From assembly GCA_023374045.1 (NCBI GenBank), contig CM041780.1, positions 173,171,339 through 173,235,338 on the forward strand: a stretch of 64,000 nt of DNA, written 5' to 3'. The DNA is from Limonium bicolor (Eukaryota; Streptophyta; Magnoliopsida; Caryophyllales; Plumbaginaceae). The position numbers and the translations under genes were made by a program. The notes below the pieces were generated by a model. The model ran no database searches and was not told the origin of the DNA. It worked only from the letters and a program-made list of their open reading frames with translations. Shown piece by piece: positions 46,553 through 58,911 of this stretch (position 1 is its first letter; each line of letters opens with the position of its first letter).

Positions 46553-49500
46553 ATGGCTAATCTGAAAATTCTGTCTTGGAATGTCTACGGGGCTGCTAAA
46601 CCTAGTTTCCTCCCCAATGTTAAAAACCTGGTTAATTTCCATTGCCCTAATATTATTTTTGTCTGCGAACCTAGAATCAGTGGTGATAAAGCTGATGTTG
46701 TCTATTCTAAGTTCGGTTTTATACATCAGTTCCGTGTTGAAGCCAGAGGATTCAGTGGTGGGTTATGGTTGTTTTGGGTTAATGCTGTCTCTATTTCTAT
46801 TGTGTCTTCTACGGCTCAGTTTATTCATACTTATATTACTTGTAATCAGATTTCCTTTCATTGTACTTTTGTGTATGCTAAGCCTGATGACTGTAGTAGA
46901 ATAGCTCTTTGGTCTGAGCTTACTTCCCTTAGAAGTAATTTTTCTGGGCCCTGGTGTTTGACTGGGGATTTCAACTCGATCATCACTATTAATGAAAAGA
47001 AAGGCGGTATTAGATCTATGAACAGAGGCAGTAAAGCTTTTGCTAATTGGTTTAGTGCTAATAGCTTGATTGATCTTCCTAGTAAAGGCAATGTGTTCTC
47101 CTGGACAAATGAATCTATTTTTGTTAAACTGGATAGATCTATTGTTTCTCATGACTGGTTCGATTTCTTCCCAGATAGTTGTGTTCATATTCTCCCTAGA
47201 ATTGGCTCTGATCACTCTCCCATTCTATCCTCTCTGTTCCAGAATCCTCCTTTAAGCCATTCTCCTAAACCTTTTAGACTTCAGGTGGCTTGGGTTACCC
47301 ATCCTGAGTATGATTCCTTTATCTCTTCTATCTGGCCGGAGGGTGATTCCCTTATCCAAAACTATAGTTTACCTCTAAGGAACTTTCCCTTTGGAATAGG
47401 TCTGTGTTTGGGAATGTGTTTGCCCAAAAAAGGAAACTTCTTCAAAGAATATCTGGTATCCAGAGAGCTCTTGAGAAAGGTCAATCCCCTTTCCTTAGGA
47501 ATTTGGAATCTGTTTTATCTAAAAAGATGGAAACTATCCACTTTTGTGAGGAGATCATTTGGTTCCAAAAAGCTAGGGTAAGTTGGCACCAGTTTGGGGA
47601 TAGGAATACCAAATATTTTCATAGGAGAGTTCTCATTAAATGTGCCAAAATGAAAGTTACCTCACTTAGGGACGATGAGGGTAACACTATTATTGGTGAG
47701 GAGAATCTTATGAAGCTGGCTATTGAGTATTTTAGTAATCTGTTTAGACAGGAGCCGTCTGATAGATACCTTACTGTTAGGCATCTTTTCCCCACTCTAT
47801 CTGGTGACTCTCTTGACCAGTGCAATAGCCCCCCCCCCCTCTCATGAGGATATAGATAACACTATTATGAGCATGAACAGTTTTAAAGCCCCTGGGCCGG
47901 ATGGTTTCCATGTTTGGTTTTATAAACACCATTGGGAGCTGATCAAATAGGATGTTTATAGTCTGATCTTGAACACCTTTAGGTCTCACAGGGTTAATCC
48001 TACTATCAATTCTACTCTCCTCTGCCTGATTCCAAAGCTTTCTACACATGAACACATGAAACATTTCAGACCCATAGCTCTCTGTAATGTTACTTACAAA
48101 ATTATTGCAAAAATCCTTGCCAACAGAATTAAGGTTTTCCTCCCAGAAGTTATCTCTCCTACTTACACCAGTTTTGTCCCTGTGAGAAGTATCCAGGATA
48201 ATCATATTATTATGCAAGAAATCTTTCATTCCATGAAAAGTGTAAAGAGGAAGAAAGGTTGGGCAGTTATTAAGATAGACCTGGAAAAAGCATATGATAG
48301 ACTTTCCTGGAGGCTCATTCGGGATACTTTGAATTGCCTCAGTCTTCCCTCTAGTTTTGTAGATTTAGTTATGTCATGTGTTGAATCTGTTTCCGTGAAG
48401 GTTCTGTGGAATGGCTGTGAATCCACTCAATTTTCCCCTTCTAGAGGCATTCGACAGGGTGACCCTTTGTCCCCTTATTTGTTTGTCCTTTGTATGGAAA
48501 TATTTTCTCATATGATCGATATTTTTGTTCAAGAGGGTAGATGGGAGGCTATTAAACTCAGTAGAAATGGTCCTGAACTGTCTCATCTCTTTTTTGCTGA
48601 TGACCTTGTCCTTCTAGGGTCTGCTACCAAAGATAATCTTTCAAGTATGATGACTGCCCTAATGGGTTTTTGCAAAATGTCAGGTGGCAAGGTAAGTCTT
48701 GAGAAATCCAGGGTCATGTTTTCTAAGAATGTGGATCCTGCTCAGAAAGTAAGTATCAGCAGAAGCATAGGTATTCCTATTGTTGATAATCTTGGTAAGT
48801 ATCTTGGTATCAATATTCACCGTGGTAGAACCCAGGGGAAAAATTTTCAGGACCTGATAGAGAAGGTCCAGAATAGGATTAGTGGCTGGAAGGAAAAATC
48901 CCTATCTTTTACCGGAAGGTTAACTCTGGTCAAATCTGTGTTAAGCTCAGTGTCAATTTTTAATATGATGTCTCACTCCTTACCTGTTTCTGTGTGCAAT
49001 AAACTAGACAGGTTAAGCAGATGTTTTCTGTGGGGACATAAAGAGACAGACAGGAAGCTCCATACTGTTGCTTGAGATTCAATCTGTAAACCCAAAATGG
49101 AGGGCGGCCTTGGGATTAGAAAGTCATCTGATATGAACCAGGCCTGCCTAGCTAAGCTCAGTTGGAGTCTTATAAAACATCAGGATAGCCTCTAGGCTAA
49201 AATTCTTCTGCATAAATACAAGAATCCAGAACGAAAGGGAGCTTCAAGTGTTTGGAAAAGCATAATCAGTAGTCGGGAGCTGATCTGTGAAGGTTCAAAA
49301 TGGAAGTTAGGTAATGGTAAGCTCATTAACTTTTGGAAGGACAGATGGTTAGTGGATAAACCTTTATGCTCCTATATTTCCCATCCCAATTGTACTAACC
49401 TTGATGCCACTGTTGATCAATTTTGGCTCGCAGACAGAGGTTGGAATTGGGATTCTCTATCCAATCTCCTCCCTTCGGTTATTTTAAATTCTTTGGCTAG

Positions 49501-50622
49501 TAAGACAATTTTTAATGAGGAATATGGTGATAACATTTTCTGGGCTTTACATCACTCTGGTGAATTAACAGTTTCATCTGTCTATGAGCACTTTTTACTA
49601 CAGGGCTTAAAGACAACTTTTGGAACCTAATCTGGAAGCTCCATGTTCCCGAAAAAGTGAAAACTTTTCTTTGGTTTCTAGCTCATTAGAAGTTAAAGAC
49701 TAAAGCTCTCCTACACTCCAGGGGTCTTTTGCCGGATGAGACCTGCTCATTATGTGGTTCCAAAGAAGACTCCCTCCACATCATGAGGTACTGCATTGTG
49801 AGTAGAAGCATATGGGAGAACTATGATCTTTCCCACTGTCCATATTTCTTTCAATCAGGAGCAGGTACTAAGGATTGGATGACAGCGAACTTATCTAGGA
49901 GGAAATGGAATTCCTGTGTGGAAGTTGCTGATTGGAATCAAGTCTTTGCAATCACTTGCCATTCCTTCTGGTGGTGGAGGAATTTCAAGTTCCACAATGG
50001 CATTTCTGGTGCAGAGAAGCTTGAGTTCAGCATAACCAGAAAGAAGATTTCAGATTTCCTATTATCCTCCAGGAAGGCCAGGGCATGTAATCAGTTGCGG
50101 GACAAAAGAGGTGTACCTGGAACTTGGCAACCCCCTCCGGTTGGCAGCTATAAGGTTAACGCTGATGCAACTATGAGCAGTGATGGCAATGTGGCTGTTG
50201 CGGGAGTTATTAGGGATCATAATGGGGCATGGGTCTGCGGTTTTACTCACCAAATGGGTCTGTCCAGTATCCATGAAGCTGAGAATTGGGGGGTTTTTGA
50301 TGGGATTCATCTTGCTAGAGATGAAGGTTTCCGTAAGATCATTGTTGAGACTGATTCTCAAGTAATCATCGATCAGCTAAAGATGAAGTCTCATATATCT
50401 CTTCCAAATGAGCATCTCATTAAAGAGCGCATTAGTTTGTCCCTCTCTTTTGATAGCTGTTCTATTGTTAAAATCAGTAGGTCTTGTAATGGTTTAGCTG
50501 ATTGTTTAGCCAAATTCGCTTTGTCTTGTCCGAGGGGTTTTAGGAAGGTTAACTCCCCTCCTGTTGAATGTAATAATCTGCTGGATTCTGAGTGTTTGCA
50601 CTTTCAGCCTGTTGATGGCTAA
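46553..50622 (+). pseudogene. LINE C ORF2 (endonuclease-RT-RNase H), frameshifted
   Basis: ATG 46553 opens the endonuclease (ILSWNVYGAAKP, CEPRISG, TGDFNSI, GSDHSPIL, up to about 47240). The frame breaks near 47370 and again at a C run at 47830-47840. The reverse transcriptase occupies 47870-48720: FRPIALCNVTYK, KAYDRLSW, GIRQGDPLSPYLF and the catalytic FADD near 48592. Stops follow at 49073 and several later points in the zinc-ribbon part (49075-49800). RNase H at 50150-50540 keeps its four acidic residues (NADAT, HEAEN, ETDSQ, LADCLAK). At least four breaks, so inactive. Confidence 0.93.
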
Positions 50623-50651
50623 TGAATAAAAGTCTCTTTTGATAAAAAAAA

Positions 50652-50670
50652 GATAATTATGCTCTTAGGA
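50652..50670. repeat. LINE C target-site duplication, right copy
   Basis: Exact copy of 44599-44617. Confidence 0.95.
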
Positions 50671-51723
50671 GTGGTTTGGCTAAGGTTGTACTGTAGGAAG
50701 ATTCGAAGATGTAGGCAAGACCCATAGTAGTTGGTGCGGCCTTATCCACTTGGAAGTTAGTTTATTATATCAACTTTAAATAGTTGTAACTTTTAAAATA
50801 TAAGTCTGAAATGAAAAAATTATACTATTATTCACCTAATTAAATTTAAACTTTTTGAAACAAGATTAGCCATTGATAGGTTTTGACAACTTACATTTTT
50901 TATTTTTATATGTTTACAATGATACACTAAATTGATGATATGATTAATTAAAATTAGTGTTATGATTCAATATTGATATTATGATTTATTAACTAACAAG
51001 TGGAGAGAATTAGATAACAAACTTCGGTCACACCGCACTATCAACCTGCTGATGATATGATTCATTAAAATTAGTATTGTGATTCATATAAAATTGAAAT
51101 TATGATTCATTAACTAAAGTGGTGAATTAGAAAACAAACTTTGAAACTAATAATTGATTATTATTGTATTATGATGTATTATTATTATATTATTATTATT
51201 ATTATATGATGTATTTTAAGTGAATCATATATTTTTATGACATAGGAATTTCAAAACAAATAATAAATTATTATAATGTTGTAGTATATTATATTGTATG
51301 AAGTATTTTAAATTGTATATGGTGAATCAAGTATGGTTGATATGTACAGATATATACATGTATCTAACATAAATTTTAAAACTTGACAAAACATATCCAT
51401 GAGTAGCCTTATTTTAAGAGTTTGGATTTAGATGAACAATGATACAAAAAAAAATTAGGGAAATGTCATGAAATGCCACTATATTTTTGGCTAATTCATG
51501 AAATGCCACTAAAAAAAGAAAATCATGAAATGCCACTATATTTTCTGAAAAGTCCATGAAATGCCACTGTAGATGGAAAAAAGACAAAAATACCCCTACT
51601 AGTTAACAAAGTACTTTTAAAGTTCACAATATGCCCCTAATTGTTAAAAATTAACAAAAATATCAAAATACAATCAAAATATAAAAAACAATTTTAAAAA
51701 TAATTTATAGAAATTAAAATTTT

Positions 51724-52223
51724 GAGTAAATTACTCATAACCCCCTTGAGGATTTGGGATATTACAGTTAACCACCTTGTGTTTATCATAATTATTGGTA
51801 ACCACCTCAAGGTTAAGGTATCTTTGACTACGAGCCCCCGAACTACTTTGTGATCATAAAGTTAACTATGTGTTGACCTGTCAGCTTAATCTCATTAATA
51901 ATGCTAGGGTCAACGACAAAACTGCATAATCAACATCGTCTAACTCTCTCTCATCCCACTTTAGATGCATTTTCAAGGAAAGGTTGACATTTTTAGGAAA
52001 ATAACAATGCAGATTAATTAGTGTTTTTTGTCCAACATGGCATTATTAATATGATTAAGCTGATTGGTCAACACGTAGTTAACTTTCGGATAACGGAGTT
52101 ATAGTTCGGGGGCTCGTAGTCAAAGATACCTTAACCTCGAGGTGGTTACCAGTAATTATGATAAACACAAGGGGGTTAACTATAATATCCTAAATCCTCA
52201 AGGGGGTTCTGAGTAATTTACTC
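51724..52223. mobile_element. Inner 500-bp Mutator-like MITE
   Basis: The terminal inverted repeats (GAGTAAATTACTCA and then about 170 further bp) extend almost to the middle. It is flanked by perfect 9-bp duplications, TAAAATTTT, at 51715-51723 and 52224-52232. A 9-bp duplication and long TIRs are hallmarks of Mutator-like elements. No coding sequence. It sits in the left arm of the middle element. Confidence 0.9.
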
Positions 52224-52379
52224 TAAAATTTTTTAAAAAAATTAAAAAAATTAAAATATCGTTAAATATTAAAATATATATATATAATTCCTTTTTAAAA
52301 TTTAATTTAATACAATAAAAAGAATATTAAGTTCTAAACAAATAATTTAAACCAATTTTATACCAAATAAGTACCATAT

Positions 52380-52707
52380 TTTTTACCATACATTTTTTAA
52401 TTATTATTTTCTATCAATTTAGATTATTTATTTCCTCAAAGTAAATAATTTTTTCATATTGCTAATAAATTTTAAAAAATAAAATTTCAAAATATAATAA
52501 TTTATTAGAAATAGAGCGACTAAGAATATATATATATAACATACAATATTAAATAGTAAAAGTTGTTTGAAATGTAGAATAAAATGTTTTCAGAATAATA
52601 ATATGTAACTTATTTTTTATTTCTTAAAGTAAATAATTTTTTTATATTGCTGATAAAATTTAAAAGCTAAAAGTCTAACATAATAATTTATTTGAGATAG
52701 AGCGACT

Positions 52708-52775
<68 letters not shown>

Positions 52776-52830
52776 ATTAAATAGTAAAACTTGTTTGAAA
52801 TGTAGATCAAAACTTTTTCAGAATAAAAAA
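52380..52830. repeat. Tandem ~200-bp duplication with (TA)n
   Basis: A block starting TAAATAATTTTTTCATATTGCT and ending near ATGTAGA..AAAATG occurs twice head-to-tail (about 52440 and 52630). The second copy contains an expanded (AT)n run at 52710-52770. Confidence 0.8.
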
Positions 52831-53505
52831 TTTATGATAAAAATTACGGTACTTATTTGGTATAAATTATGGTACTAAATTGGTAGAAAAATCAGTATAA
52901 ATTATTTGTTTAGAACTCAATATTCTTTTTGGTATTGAATAAATTTTAAAAAATCATTTTTTAAAATTTAATGATATTTTTATTTTTTTTCAATTTTTTT
53001 ATTTTTATTAATTTTTTTAATTTTTTTCAATTTTTATATTATTTTTCAATTTTTATTGTATATTGATATTTTTGTTAATTTTTGTTAATTTTAACACATA
53101 GGGGCATATTGTGAACTTTAAAAATACTTTATTAACTAGTAAGGGTATTTTTGTCTTTTTTCTATCTATAGAGGCATTTCATGGACTTTTAGGAAAATAT
53201 AGTAGCATTTCGTGACTTTCTTTTTTTTAGTGGCATTTCATGAATTAGCCAAAAATATAGTGGCATTTCATGAAATTTCCTCAAAAATTATTTTACATTT
53301 ATATTTAAAAAGTTACAACCATTAAAAATTTAATTCTCACTTATATGCTACATAAGAAGTCCAGTGTTGATTGGACTGCCACATATACATGTGGCACCAA
53401 GCAGCGTGCGGGCAGGCCCACGCTCGACAGTCTGTGTACTGTAGTGTAAGGTTATGGTACGGGAAAAGGTAATTAGCTAGAGCGAGATTCGTCACTCGCG
53501 CTAAT

Positions 53506-56500
53506 TGAAATACCCCAAACTTAGATATGGTGTTTAAATGATAAACTAAGATATAAGGAGGCTAAATAATGCCTTAGGAACATTAAGAAACATTTCTAAT
53601 CAAAGAAATATAAGGAAACACCAAAAAAGTTTAAGCAAAATGTGCTCTAAGCTTGGAGAGACATGGAGAGTACCCAAATATTGTTCTAAGACCTTAGTAA
53701 TATCCTAATGGTCATTTTAAATCAATTACCAAAGAAAACCAAGCTTGAAAACAAGTTAAAACACAAAATGTGCTTTAAGGAGTCTTAAAGCACGTTTTTG
53801 AAAAATTGTCTTGTAAATGAGTTTTGAATGGCTAATGCCATCATTACTCTTTAATTAACATGTGTACTATATAGTATCACATTTGGAAGTCTATATCAAT
53901 GGGAAATCAAAATTTCACAACAATGTGCCTTGTTTTGGTGAATAGTGAATTAATTAAGCTAGTTTATAACATAAGTCTATATAAGTGAGACATTTGGTCA
54001 ACAAAGACTTAAGTACCCTCATTATATAAAGGGGGCCGGTTTCTTAGGAGGTGAGTCACCACCTTCATGAGTTATTAAGCAATTAAGAAAGCAAATAAGA
54101 CTTATAAAGCAAAAAGTACTATTTACCTTTTAACATAAATATCACATTTTACTTACCTCTCTCCTCATCTCCTCATTTCTTCTTGTTTCCCACGGTTTCT
54201 TCAAGCTCTCTCCCTTCTCCATTAACGTGAAGAACAACTCCATGCTAGCTCCATCTAGCCTTGCCCACATCTTGCTCATTTTAGCTCCAAATCCAAAACA
54301 AAATACATATTCTTCTTAGTTAGCTCAAGCTCCTTCTTTCTATCTTTTCAAAACTTCAAGAGCTTCATTTTGGTGCCAAGCCAAACCACCATTGGAGGAG
54401 GAAATTCAAGTTTGGAGACTCCATTGGCTTCTCCATTCTCTTAAGGTAAAGAAAGTGTAAGAAAATCTAGGTTTCCACCATTTTCTTCACATGTCCGAAA
54501 ATTAGTACTCATGGGACTCCATTTGAATGCCTTGTTCTAGCTTGTTTCTACTCTTCAAAGGAGAGAGGAGGTCCTTCTTGCTTCATATCCAAGCTTGTCT
54601 TGAGGAACTAAGGTAAAGCAATCAATTCAAAACCTTAAAACACATTTTAACCTAGGTTTTATTCCTTAAGGTAAGTGTGTTGTTTAGTGCTCATTAGAGT
54701 TATTGGACATTGTTTAGAACATTGGCAAGGAGAACTATATTGGTGACCGAGATTTGGTAAGAGAAGTCTAAGGAGAAAAGCTTGTGAAGCTTGTGAGAGA
54801 ACAAGGTAAAATACTTACCTTAAGATGTCTTGTTGTTTAAGGGAATGGGATTTAGGTATATGATGAGTTTAGTAGAGAGTTTACATTAGAAAAGGGTTAT
54901 ATATAACCTAGGAGAAACAATGACTATACTTGTGAACTTGTGACTAAGGAGCAAATGAGAAAAAGATAGTTTAAGAATATCAAGGTGAAAACAAGAAGCA
55001 TTTTATTTCAATGGGAGCCTTGTTGTGTGTGTTCGCAGGTTGAAGGCAATATATGAGGAAATTCAGTGGTTAAGATTATTGTCATTTAAGGGCCTAAGTG
55101 CCAAGCATTTTAAGTTTAAGCACTATATGATGATGTGGTGAAGTTTTAGTGTAATTGTGTGTTAAGGTGTTGTGATGAGAATTTGGGTGATGTTGGTTAT
55201 TTGATGGAGAAAACCATGTGTTAGGATGTGCTATGTACTAGAGAACCCATGGCAAAAATTTAAAGGAGAACTTAAGTGTTTAAGATATTCTAAGGAGATT
55301 TCATGACTAAGGAAGTACTAGGAAGTTTTAGAGGTTGTCTCGATGAAAAAGGGGTGAGTTTAAGGTGTTTAATGAGTTATAATGACTTAGGTATTACTAT
55401 GAAGGGATTTAGAAATCAAGAGAATGTATTTGAGTATTTAGGACTTAGGCAAATGTTGGTAAACAACTAGGAAGGAAATAATGTGTTGATGGATGGAAGT
55501 TTAAGTTGTGAAGGAACATTAAGTAAATGCATAAGAGAGTTTTAGATAGTGAAAGATGCTTGGGAGATGATGTTTAGTGGTGAGGAAAACACTTGGCATA
55601 GTGGTTACATTAGGTATGAACCACCACCTAGAAACCTAGAGGAAAGCATTACAAGTGTTAGCATTATTACAAGGAAAAATGTATAATGATTAAGGTGAAT
55701 CTTGGTGAATGATTTAATGTGTTTGGAGGATGCTCTAAGGTGGGTTTAAGGGTCTAAATGATGTTAGAACACATTGGATGGCTTGAGGAAAGGTTTAGTG
55801 AAGATTTGGCAAAGTTTGGGCATGTTTTGGTGGCGTCCGACCCAGGGGTCCGACCCAAGTTTGGGTCGGACGGCCTCTGTTTAACGCCAGGGAAAGGTTC
55901 TGGAATGGTCCGACCCAGAGGTTGGGTCGGACATGGGTTGGACGGGTGAGTTTTAGAGGGCAAATAAGTTTCTGGAATGGTCCGACCCAGAAGGTTGGGT
56001 CGGACGTGGGTCGGACATGGGAGGTTTTAGAAGACGGAAAGTTTCTGGAATGGTCCGACCCAGTTGGTTGGGTCGGACGTGGTCGGACATGTAGGGTTTT
56101 CCAAACCCGAAAGTTACTGGAATGGTCCGACCCAGAGGGTGGGTCGGACGGTGGGTCGGACGGCCCTTAACACTTAAAAAAAAAAGAAATTTTGAATTCT
56201 AAGAATGATGATTGATAATAAGGTATACCTTCGGTAGAGTGGTAATGATTGTGACCCTAAGAACTTAAGGGATTAAGTTAAGTTAAGTTATATTTTAATG
56301 TTGAAAGTTAAGCTTGTAAGCTAAGTGGCAAGACTTAGAGGTTTAATGGGAATCTTTGGAAGTGAGTTAAGTAAGGTGCAAATAACTAATGACCTAAAAA
56401 TGAATGAATGTTTTAGGTTTGTGAATTGGGACCCCGAAGAAGGTTAAACAAACAACGATCGACGGTGAACGGTACAATCCTTCTTGTGACCTGCTTGCTA

Positions 56501-57621
56501 ACGAGGTGTCCCTCGGCTTGTGTGCTATCTGTTTAATTGCTATGACTAAACAAGATAAAGCATGCAACCGGTTATATTGTTCTCGTTGTGTTTGTGTTAT
56601 CTTTACACTAACCCGCGAGACTTGAGATTGTTACTAACCAAGTTTAGTACTTACTGAGTTAAGATAAGAGTTAAGTTTGGTGGTTGTTGGTTAATGCCCG
56701 TTAGGCTTAGCTAGCACATGGTGATTAAGATTTCTACTAACTGGAACTTGAGTGAGGAAACCCGGGACCGATCTCCGGTCATGCATGCTAAGGAAAAAGG
56801 GGGACGGTATCTGAATCAGATCCGCCCTCCGCTTAAGGACTTGTCTTCGGACTTGTAGCCTAGGGCCGGTTGCCGGCTCAGCTACGCTGGACTCCCGTCC
56901 AGAGTAGGTGGCATTAAGATGGTGCGGTGGGATCACCTAAATCCCAGGTTCGAATTAAGCTACAACCAATCCCTTCCAGGAAAGGTTTGTGTACTGAGAT
57001 TAAGATTAAGATTGAGATTAAGGTAAGGTAAGGAACTGAGATTAAGGAAATGAGGACTAAGGAGGGGTTACTAACCCACTTGATAAGGGAACGCTTGAGT
57101 CGTTCATTGTTTGTGAACTATATGTTCATCTGTGGTTATTGTTATTGCACTTCATATTATGCTTGTGTGTAATCAATTTCCATGCTATCGACAATTAGTC
57201 GTCGTAGCCCCGTTAGCTTGGGGGCCATGAGAGGGTGTACCAGCATTCGTGCTGACCCCCTCGGGGCTATTTTTACACTTGCAGGTAAGAGACCCATGAG
57301 GACGCACTACGAGAGTAGGAGCGGTTAGACTTAGGGTGGGATGTTTATTTTGTTCGGGTTGCGCCTGTGCACCCGACTGTTTATATTAAACTGATGTAAG
57401 GTGAGTTTGTGATTAGATACTTGTACTCGGTTGGTTGTGGTGTTGAGGTTGTGATGTTTTGAGTTGGTAAGTATTTTGGATAAGTATTGTAAATGTTAAG
57501 GCCGGTATATTCTAACGATCAGACCGTGGCAAGGTCCAGGTGTTATTTATTTCCGTTGCGACGTGTTCGATTAAGTGTTCAGCTTGCGATAACCATGAAT
57601 GACTTTGGATGGGGTGCTACA
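53506..57621 (+). repeat. 5' LTR (4.1 kb)
   Basis: Runs from TGAAATACCCC to CTACA, five bases before the primer site. The LTR contains a 72-bp tandem palindromic array (55830-56165). No TATA box was assigned with confidence. Open frames at 55754-56170 and 56691-56936 are repeat by-products. Confidence 0.88.
55830..56165. repeat. 72-bp tandem array with GTCCGACCCA..TGGGTCGGAC palindromes
   Basis: Unit starts TGGAATGGTCCGACCCAG at 55901, 55973, 56046 and 56118 (periods 72, 73 and 72 bp). Each unit holds a hyphenated palindrome and a TTCTGGAA spacer. A partial unit lies to the left, at 55835. Confidence 0.9.
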
Positions 57622-57626
57622 AAAAG

Positions 57627-57638
57627 TGGTATCAGAGC
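57627..57638 (+). other. Primer binding site for initiator tRNA-Met
   Basis: TGGTATCAGAGC, complementary to the 3' end of plant initiator tRNA-Met and standard for chromoviruses, lies 5 bp after the LTR. Confidence 0.95.
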
Positions 57639-58492
57639 GTAGTTACGCTCTGATCAAGAAATACCGGACATGAGTAACAACCGAGTTAGGATATAAGTTA
57701 AGGAATAAGTGATGGGTTAGGGTGTGAGAAGTTAGAGTGAGTAGAGTCAGATGACCACTAATAAGTGTGGATTGTCTTTATCGTCTACGGACGTTATAAA
57801 TTTGCTAACCGAGACAGTGGTGAATACAAACTAATGTGAGATATGCTTGTTCAGATGGCAGGACGACCTAGGGGAAGCCGAGGTCGCGGCCAGGGTGAGG
57901 ATACTTCAGGAATACCTGGAGGGCAGACGATCGCAGAGATCGTAGCTGCCGCGTTAGGGCATATGGGCTATCAGCCTGGTGTGGGTGCACCACCTCCACC
58001 GCCACAACCTAGGGAACCAAACTGGATGAAGAGTCTAGCAGATCTTCGACCCGCGCACTTTAAGGGGGAGACCGATCCCGCCAAGCTTGAGGCGTACATC
58101 TCCGAGCTGGAGACCGCCTTCGAGACCCTTGATGTCCCTGCTGGGATCAAGGTGCGCCTAGCTGCTTTCTATCTGAAGGGGGCGGCAGGCGATTGGTGGA
58201 AGCTGGTGAGGGCCGAGCGTGTGGCCAATCCAGAGTTTGGCTGGGAGCAGTACACCGCCTTGCTACGAGCAAAGTACTACCCCCCCATGTCCAGACGAAG
58301 AAGCGCTTAGTTGGATGCGCTTAGCAGACGGACAAGATGACAGTGGATGAGTATTACTCAGAGTTCACTGCCTTGCTCCGTCTTCTGCCAAGTCTTGGAT
58401 ATTCTGACCAGATCTTGGTGGACCGCTTCTATGGCGGGCTTAGCCATCGACTCCGCTACGGCATGGGGCCGACGAGTTACACTACCTTGCAG

Positions 58493-58578
58493 GTAATAAG
58501 AATGATTGAGATTTGAGTAAGTGATGAATAAGATTTAGATTATGAGAAATAAGAGTGACTAATACCATGGAAAAGTAG
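58493..58578 (+). other. Intron-like gap 1 in gag
   Basis: GTAATAAG..AAAAGTAG, 86 bp, AT-richer than its flanks. Removal joins TLQ to ECYHAAAKVE in frame. Confidence 0.65.
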
Positions 58579-58830
58579 GAGTGCTATCATGCCGCTGCTA
58601 AGGTTGAGATAACCGTCCAGCTGAGGGACGAGGAGAATGCTAAGAGGAAGAGTGCTGGTAAGAGCTCAGAAAGTCAAGGGCAAGGAGGGTACAAGAAACA
58701 AAAGTACCAGCCTCAGGCCCAGAAAAATCAAACCCAAAGGGGAAGGAGGAAAAGGAGAAGGCTTCGGAAGAGCCATTGAAGTTGACGTATGCTATTGCAG
58801 CTACACCCCTGCGCTCTAAGGCGCCAAAGG

Positions 58831-58911
58831 GTAAGGAAACTGACAATGAATGAGTTAAGAAATAAATTAGTAACCGTTTGAGATATGAGAATTGATATTG
58901 TGAATCACTAG
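58831..58911 (+). other. Intron-like gap 2 in gag
   Basis: GTAAGGAA..ATCACTAG, 81 bp. Removal joins SKAPKG to SETERG in frame just before the zinc motifs. Confidence 0.68.

Larger units (their letters stand above)
44618..50651 (+). mobile_element. LINE C: full-length non-LTR retrotransposon with RNase H
   Basis: About 6.0 kb with an exact 19-bp target duplication, a 300-bp leader, ORF1, ORF2 and a 3' UTR of under 30 bp containing AATAAA and ending in an A run (50644-50650). The domain set is endonuclease, reverse transcriptase, zinc ribbon and RNase H. It is the most complete of the LINEs here but has several frameshifts and stops. Confidence 0.95.
51458..53280. mobile_element. Middle element: long-TIR Mutator/MITE-like unit, starts GGAAATnTCATGAAATGCC
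   Basis: The arms begin GGGAAATGTCATGAAATGCC at 51458 and end with the complement at 53280. Inverted homology continues for more than 400 bp on each side (left 51458-51720 and 52230-52400; right 52830-53280). The core is AT-rich with no gene. Its flanks AAAAAATTA and CAAAAATTA suggest a 9-bp target duplication with one mismatch, as in Mutator-like elements. Confidence 0.78.
50735..53370. mobile_element. Outer foldback element with GATTCATT repeats (interrupted)
   Basis: The left arm (50770-50900: AGTTGTAACTTTTAAAATATAAGT, then TTTTTGAAACAAGATTAGCC) is repeated inverted in two pieces, 51370-51455 and 53285-53350, separated by the element at 51458-53280. The interior has repeats of TGATTCATTAAAATTAGT and (ATT)n. 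It belongs to the same family as 31770-32960. End points are approximate. Confidence 0.7.

Noticed and set aside
55754..56170. Open frames over the 72-bp array
   Set aside because: By-products of the tandem repeat within the LTR.
57630..57655. GCGTAGTTACGCTC, a possible regulatory hairpin after the primer site
   Set aside because: The palindrome is short and lies in the normal leader position; no evidence for a specific function.
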